From positions 124,001-188,000 of the forward strand of contig JAGKQI010000049.1 of NCBI GenBank assembly GCA_018806915.1: DNA of 64,000 nucleotides, read 5' to 3'. Shown here piece by piece: positions 59,851-64,000 of the stretch. This DNA comes from Phytophthora colocasiae (lineage: Eukaryota > Oomycota > Peronosporomycetes > Peronosporales > Peronosporaceae). The notes under the pieces were generated by a model. The model was not told the origin of the DNA. It saw only the letters and a list, made by a program, of their open reading frames with translations, and searched no databases. A program made the position numbers and the translations under genes. The first letter of the stretch is position 1. Each line of letters begins with the position of its first letter.

Positions 59851-61054
59851 AAAGTTAGAGTCTCCGTAAGAGCACTGTTCTTCGTCATGAGCGTTAAAGA
59901 GGTTAAAGCTTCTCAATTTGTGAGGACATTCTTCTTCTCACTGGCACAGCATCAGACATCTCGTGTAGAGGGTACTGTGTTGCCTGTAACTTAAAGTCAC
60001 TTCATATCTCTATTGATGTACTTCATGTAGTTAGCTTTAATGGGATTTCTTCCATATTGCCGCGTATCAGCGGGCTTAACAGCAATTACCGAGGCAGATA
60101 AATATCATTGCTACTCGTAATGCTGAAGCTTTAGATGTAGTACTAGAAGATGCACATGTTCATTGCCATTAACGGCAGATAAGTGCTTGGCATTTATGCT
60201 CATGGGATAAACTAGGTGAAATGAAAGAAAGAAGCGATAAAGTCATGCTATCTATCTCAATGCTGAGATATTCATCGTAGGACACAGAGGCGATGTATTC
60301 GTGCATGCTGTTCATGGGTAGGAGACATACGAGGTTCATTTTCAAGACAGAGGCATAGCGTTTGCTTGTCAATCTGACCAATATGCGTTTAATTTTCGTG
60401 CATTTCCATGACAATGTGTAAACCTTACATGTCCAAACTATTATTGTTGTACATTAGCGAAACTCGTGCTTGCATCATTATTTTATGGCGTTTGTATTTT
60501 ACGTGCCATGCATTTCGATAAGCGATCATCTTCGTGCTTGTAAGAGTGCTAAACAGAGTAGTTCGTGCATGTTGCTTGTAAAGACAGATGCGTAAATCGT
60601 GCATGTCAATAGGCCAGTTTACATAACGAAACTTGTTCAAGGAAAACTCGCTAAGGAGAAAAACCTGAGTTACGTTCTTCATGTTTGTTCATGGTTCCCA
60701 GTTTCTGGTAGTGTAGTGTTGACTTAACTTGTATACCCTACGGGGTAGTCTTACAGTGTGTTGTACATGTACACATGCGAGCATCCAGGGCTTTGCTTCC
60801 TGAGATCAACTACATGGTCTCGCAGGTACCGACAATATGTCATGGCATTTAGTAGAGCTCCTAGCACGGGGTAGCATCCGGCTTTGTAAGGGAGTAGCTA
60901 GGGATTTCATCTAGCGTTGCCATTGTCACAGGATGGCATTCAGCCAGGGTAGCTTTGGCTTAGGCAACTTGTACCGATTGTCTGCGCAGGCATCATGGCC
61001 TCTAGATGCTTTCAACGTGCAGTCCAGACCTCCATGCAACTTTGGGCTCGTTAC

Positions 61055-61345
61055 CTATGACTCGTCGACAGGGTCAGACGATCGTTTGAGCTCATCGTCG
61101 CTTGCTTCGTAGTCTACGGCATCGGAGTCGAGGTCGCCATTCTCTGCCGGCTTGCGCTTCGGCGTAGTTTTCTTGTCTGGATGGTTGTTCTCGTTTTCAT
61201 CAGACTCGTCCTCGGAAATGCCATCGTAGCCGGGTTTCTTGACAAAGCCGAGTAGGTGTTTTCCGTCGAGGGCTGCGCACACGCGGGTCTTTCACACGTC
61301 AAAGTTCTCAGCGCAATGAGGCGTGGAAACTCGTCGCTTGAGGCT
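61055..61345 (-). pseudogene. gag N-terminal scrap in element 3
   Basis: The minus strand reads ENFDV-stop-KTRVCAALDGKHLLGFVKKPGYDG, where a TGA stands at a usual Trp codon, preceded by a frameshift. An acidic stretch ends in a stop at 61,055. This is the beginning of a Copia-type gag (the substrate-like region just after the start). Confidence 0.55.
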
Positions 61346-61348
61346 TGG

Positions 61349-61363
61349 CTTGGGCTCATAACC
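61349..61363 (-). other. primer binding site of element 3 (half-tRNA-Met type)
   Basis: GGTTATGAGCCCAAG on the minus strand directly after the 5' LTR; its first 12 bases match the complement of the initiator tRNA-Met anticodon arm exactly as known from Ty5/Copia elements. Confidence 0.8.
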
Positions 61364-61597
61364 TATGACTCATAACCTATGACTTGTCGAGTGCAGATGG
61401 GTAGGAGAAGATGGTTATGTAGAAGGTGTCAAAAGACGAAGTAAGCATTGTAGCAGTTAGCGTGGAGGTGTGCCACCAACCTAATGGTTGGCTGCTGGAA
61501 ACTAAGCTAGTGCTAAGTATCGCTTATAGTGAACTCTATAGGTATCACCATAGGCAGGTTTTGTGAACCGTATCTATGCAAAGGGCTAGTCTCAACA
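61364..61597 (-). repeat. 5' LTR of element 3
   Basis: 234 bp; followed on the plus strand by ATGCA (61,598-61,602), the target duplication shared with 57,785-57,789. Confidence 0.88.
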
Positions 61598-61602
61598 ATG
61601 CA

Positions 61603-62129
61603 TATCCACTCGATCTTCCTCCGTGCTCAGATAATTCGGCTGGATATTCGCGCAAGTTTCATTCCTCGATTGCGAGATCACTTGTGAAGACTTTCCAGTC
61701 CTCCCTTGTATAGTTTAAGGGTCAACATAGTCTACAGCGTCGCCCAGCGCTATACCGTCCTGATTGTGTTTTCATCTTCTGTAGCGTACATATTTCGCTG
61801 GCAGCTTCTTGTAGAACCGGAAAACAGTATTACCTGGCGAATCGCCAGTGGCGATGCGGTCTGCAATGCTTCCAAGTCGAATGGCGTTAGAGCGCCCTAA
61901 GATTACGACAACACGACAGCCTTGGAGCGCCTTCGGCGCCCCTGACACTGATGCGCGCCCTTAAGATAAGGAATAAATTACCACCGTACGAGCGGATTCG
62001 AGCGAAGTTTCATGATAGCAATGAGGCTATTGCAAATTTTGTGAAGCTGCGACCTTGGTCAACATAAAGGCAATCAGCGAACGCGCTTCTGTTTTCGCCA
62101 TGATCTTACTGAACTGCCGGCCAAATTTA
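61603..62129. other. intergenic, nothing identified
   Basis: 527 bp between element 3 and the Ulp1-like stop. A GAGCGCC-TTC-GGCGCCC inverted pair near 61,926 could be a hairpin. No gene or known repeat was recognised. Confidence 0.35.
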
Positions 62130-64000
62130 TCATGATGCTTGTAGAATTTTGCCAATTGCTTCATCCGTTTTCTGCATCTCCATTAAATTCCCCGTGCTTG
62201 GTGTTAGCCGCTTAGTGGTGCACAGTAGCAGCCACACCAGTCTCAACCTCACCACGCTGATGTATGCTTCAGTAATCCGATGGCGCTCAAATCGGTGGGC
62301 ATTGCGCACGAACGCATACACCACCCCCAATATCATGATCCCGCAGCTCCTTGAATCTGGTTGTGCTGGCTCATTAATCCACCTTGTAATAATTTCTTTT
62401 GGGAATGGCTCCTTGGCACCACTGTCGACGTGCCATTTCTCCATGTATGGCAACAGGTTTTTCTTCCACGCATTTTTCAACTCCTGTCGATAGCAGTCTT
62501 GATGGAGTGGCTCGTAGAAGTGCACTTTTAGAGTTGTTGGAAACGCGACCTCCACAATGATGACACCCCAGTGATCGGTACTCAGGTGGAGTGGTAAGAT
62601 TACGTACGAAGTCTCTGATAACCATTGTGCTGGAGGGTTTGGCCACCTCAAACTCAGCGTCAGTGCAGATAATGCAACGCATCCTTTCAAACTGTCAGTA
62701 ATCATGGTGATTGCCATGTCAATGACAGCGTCATTCAGCATAGCACGACGAGGAACCCCTGCAACAACATCGTTAAACTTTAGGTAGCAACTGCCCGACT
62801 TTACCTTCAGTTCTGTCATTAGTGAGTGAGATGGGTACTTCTTCAGTATACCGTCGGCAAGCTCCTGGTGTATTCTAGAAGCTTCAGAATACAGCACACC
62901 ATTTGTTTTTGTTTCCAAGGAAAACGGTTCAACGGGGTGGGCTTGGACTAAGCGCCAATCCTGCTTGAGCCACTTGATGTCCTTTAGATATCCGCTGGCT
63001 CGGTTCTTGAGTATGTAGAAACTCCTCATTCTGTACAAGAAAGAGCTGCAGTAAACGGTTAGTGATGAAAAACACAGCATAGTTATTGATCGGGCACCCT
63101 TATCAATCTTCGGGCGCCCTTATCAATCTTCGGGCACCCTTATCAATCTTCGGGCACCCTTATCAATCTTCGGGCACCCTTATCACATGACTTACCTATG
63201 CAGTGCTGGGAGGTCCGGGCCCAGCGATATCATTAATCCCCAGGGCGCCAATTCATCTTGTCGTCTTAGCTGAGTCTGCTTTTTCATCATGATTGCCTCC
63301 AGTTTCGTCAGCAACTGCTCCGGTATCACAAACGAATGCTGCAGATGATCATTCGCTTTCGCCTTTTCTGCAACCGTGCAGGTTACGGGTCTGGCTTGGA
63401 TAAACTTGTCTGTCATCACCACGGGGTACTGGTTGAGCACATTAGAGACGTTCTCCACATTTGGGTGGTAGTTTGCCCACTGAATTATTTTTCTGGCATC
63501 GTTGTAGTAACTTCAGAAGAAATCAAAACCGCGGCATATTTTGGTTGGGGAGTGCTCCACAATTGTCGTTGCTTCTTTCGAGTTCGACGTTGAGGTGTTG
63601 GTAAACGCAGTACTTCTACGTTTCGAGACTTATCAACTTCAATGGGCAGTGGTGCATCAGGTTCTTTAGCAGAAGACGGTTGCGTGGGGGCAATATCGGA
63701 GTCGGATGCTTCAGATTCAGCAACATCAACACCACTAATTTCTTGACCAGCAATGCTCCGTTCACGAGCAAAACCAGCAATCGATTCGACCTGCATGGCG
63801 AGTTCCTGATCTTCCTCCAGTTCGGCCATCACGTCGGCGAGCTCGAGTTCAGCGAAACCATTGTCCGATTCGCTCTCACTCGCCACTGCCGAGACAATTT
63901 CACTCTTACTGGTCTCGATGCCACTTTCATATTTTTCGATGATCGTCTTCCAGTCGTTCATCCGCTGATAAAACTCTACCGTTGGCAATCTACGGAGCTT
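62130..64000 (-). CDS. Ulp1/C48-type cysteine protease gene, 5' partial, probably transposon-linked
   Basis: The frame is open to the window edge. The N-terminal part (64,000-63,485) is acidic and Ser-rich with RRTRKKQRQLW. A middle part (about 63,500-63,196) reads KIIQWANYHPN...VVMTDKFIQARPV; the joint between them needs an intron or a frameshift that I cannot place. A GT-AG intron 63,195-63,046 then leads to the catalytic part (63,045-62,130). This has LNDAVIDMAITMI, catalytic His in STDHWGVIIVEV, an acidic FYEPLHQD at the Asp position, and QPDSRSCGIMIL with the oxyanion Gln and catalytic Cys. Ulp1 enzymes cleave SUMO-like proteins; in oomycetes and plants such domains are often carried by transposons. 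Confidence 0.65.
63069..63184 (-). repeat. five ~20-bp tandem units inside the Ulp1-like intron
   Basis: CGGGCACCCTTATCAATCTT repeated with one A/G variant (GGGCGCCC) and a shortened last unit; they fill most of the 150-nt intron. Confidence 0.85.

Larger units (their letters stand above)
57790..61597 (-). mobile_element. non-autonomous LTR retrotransposon 3
   Basis: 3,808 bp bounded by two 234-bp direct repeats that differ at two positions and are flanked by ATGCA. On the minus strand the LTR runs TGTTGAGACT...GAGTCAYA. A primer site GGTTATGAGCCCAAG follows the 5' LTR (right side) and a purine tract GCAGGGAGGC precedes the 3' LTR (left side), fixing the orientation. Only a gag scrap near the 5' end is coding-like. 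No protease, integrase or reverse transcriptase is visible in 3.3 kb, so it must depend on enzymes of another element. The internal part has a tRNA-like unit and degenerate tandem motifs. Confidence 0.88.

Noticed and set aside
63069..63184. CRISPR-like array
   Set aside because: Units are directly adjacent with no spacers; it is an intronic tandem repeat in a eukaryotic genome.

Overview
The window looks like oomycete nuclear DNA, most likely Phytophthora or a close Peronosporales relative. The evidence is indirect: very compact genes with few introns of about 60-90 nt, a beta-1,3-glucan synthase fused to a sugar-porter module, a match to the oomycete core initiator (GCTCATTYYNCA) 36 bp upstream of one start codon, and a transposon set (Copia with half-tRNA priming, Mutator-like, Ulp1 and Josephin-type proteases) like that known from these genomes. 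The species cannot be decided from the sequence alone.

Positions 1-44,750 are gene-dense. In order: the 3' end of a formin (+), a small PH-domain protein (-), a METTL21-like methyltransferase with a signal anchor (+), mitochondrial serine hydroxymethyltransferase (+), a glucan synthase/MFS fusion (+), a single-exon 5,040-residue HECT ubiquitin ligase (+), a four-exon truncated acyl-CoA synthetase-like gene (-), the clamp-loader subunit CTF8 (+), a BED/hAT-derived protein (-), eIF2A (+), a PDCD7/U11-59K-like minor-spliceosome protein (-), a six-exon coiled-coil protein (+) and a peroxisomal enoyl-CoA isomerase ending in SKL (-). Several neighbours are divergent pairs sharing 100-400 bp of upstream DNA. 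These are housekeeping genes with no operon-like logic.

The gene block is interrupted at 37,202-42,117 by a Copia element with two identical 156-bp LTRs and a 5-bp target duplication, inserted in the shared upstream region of the PDCD7-like and coiled-coil genes. Its coding region is broken by many frameshifts although the LTRs are identical.

From about 44,800 to the end the window is mostly repeats. A second Copia element (45,239-50,706) sits in a repeat family whose uninterrupted, inverted copy at about 57,230-57,600 serves as an empty site. A decayed Mutator-like transposase lies at about 52,436-54,450 (-), next to a Josephin-like protease ORF and opposite a Myb-like ORF. A third, non-autonomous LTR element (57,790-61,597, -) has 234-bp LTRs with two differences and carries a gag scrap, a tRNA-like Pol III unit and a degenerate tandem motif. 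A Ulp1-type protease gene, cut by the window edge, follows (62,130-64,000, -). All three LTR elements have a primer site complementary to the anticodon arm of initiator tRNA-Met.

Splice sites were read by eye from GT-AG boundaries that keep the frame. Several longest reading frames begin at TTG or GTG, so starts were moved to the first sensible ATG.
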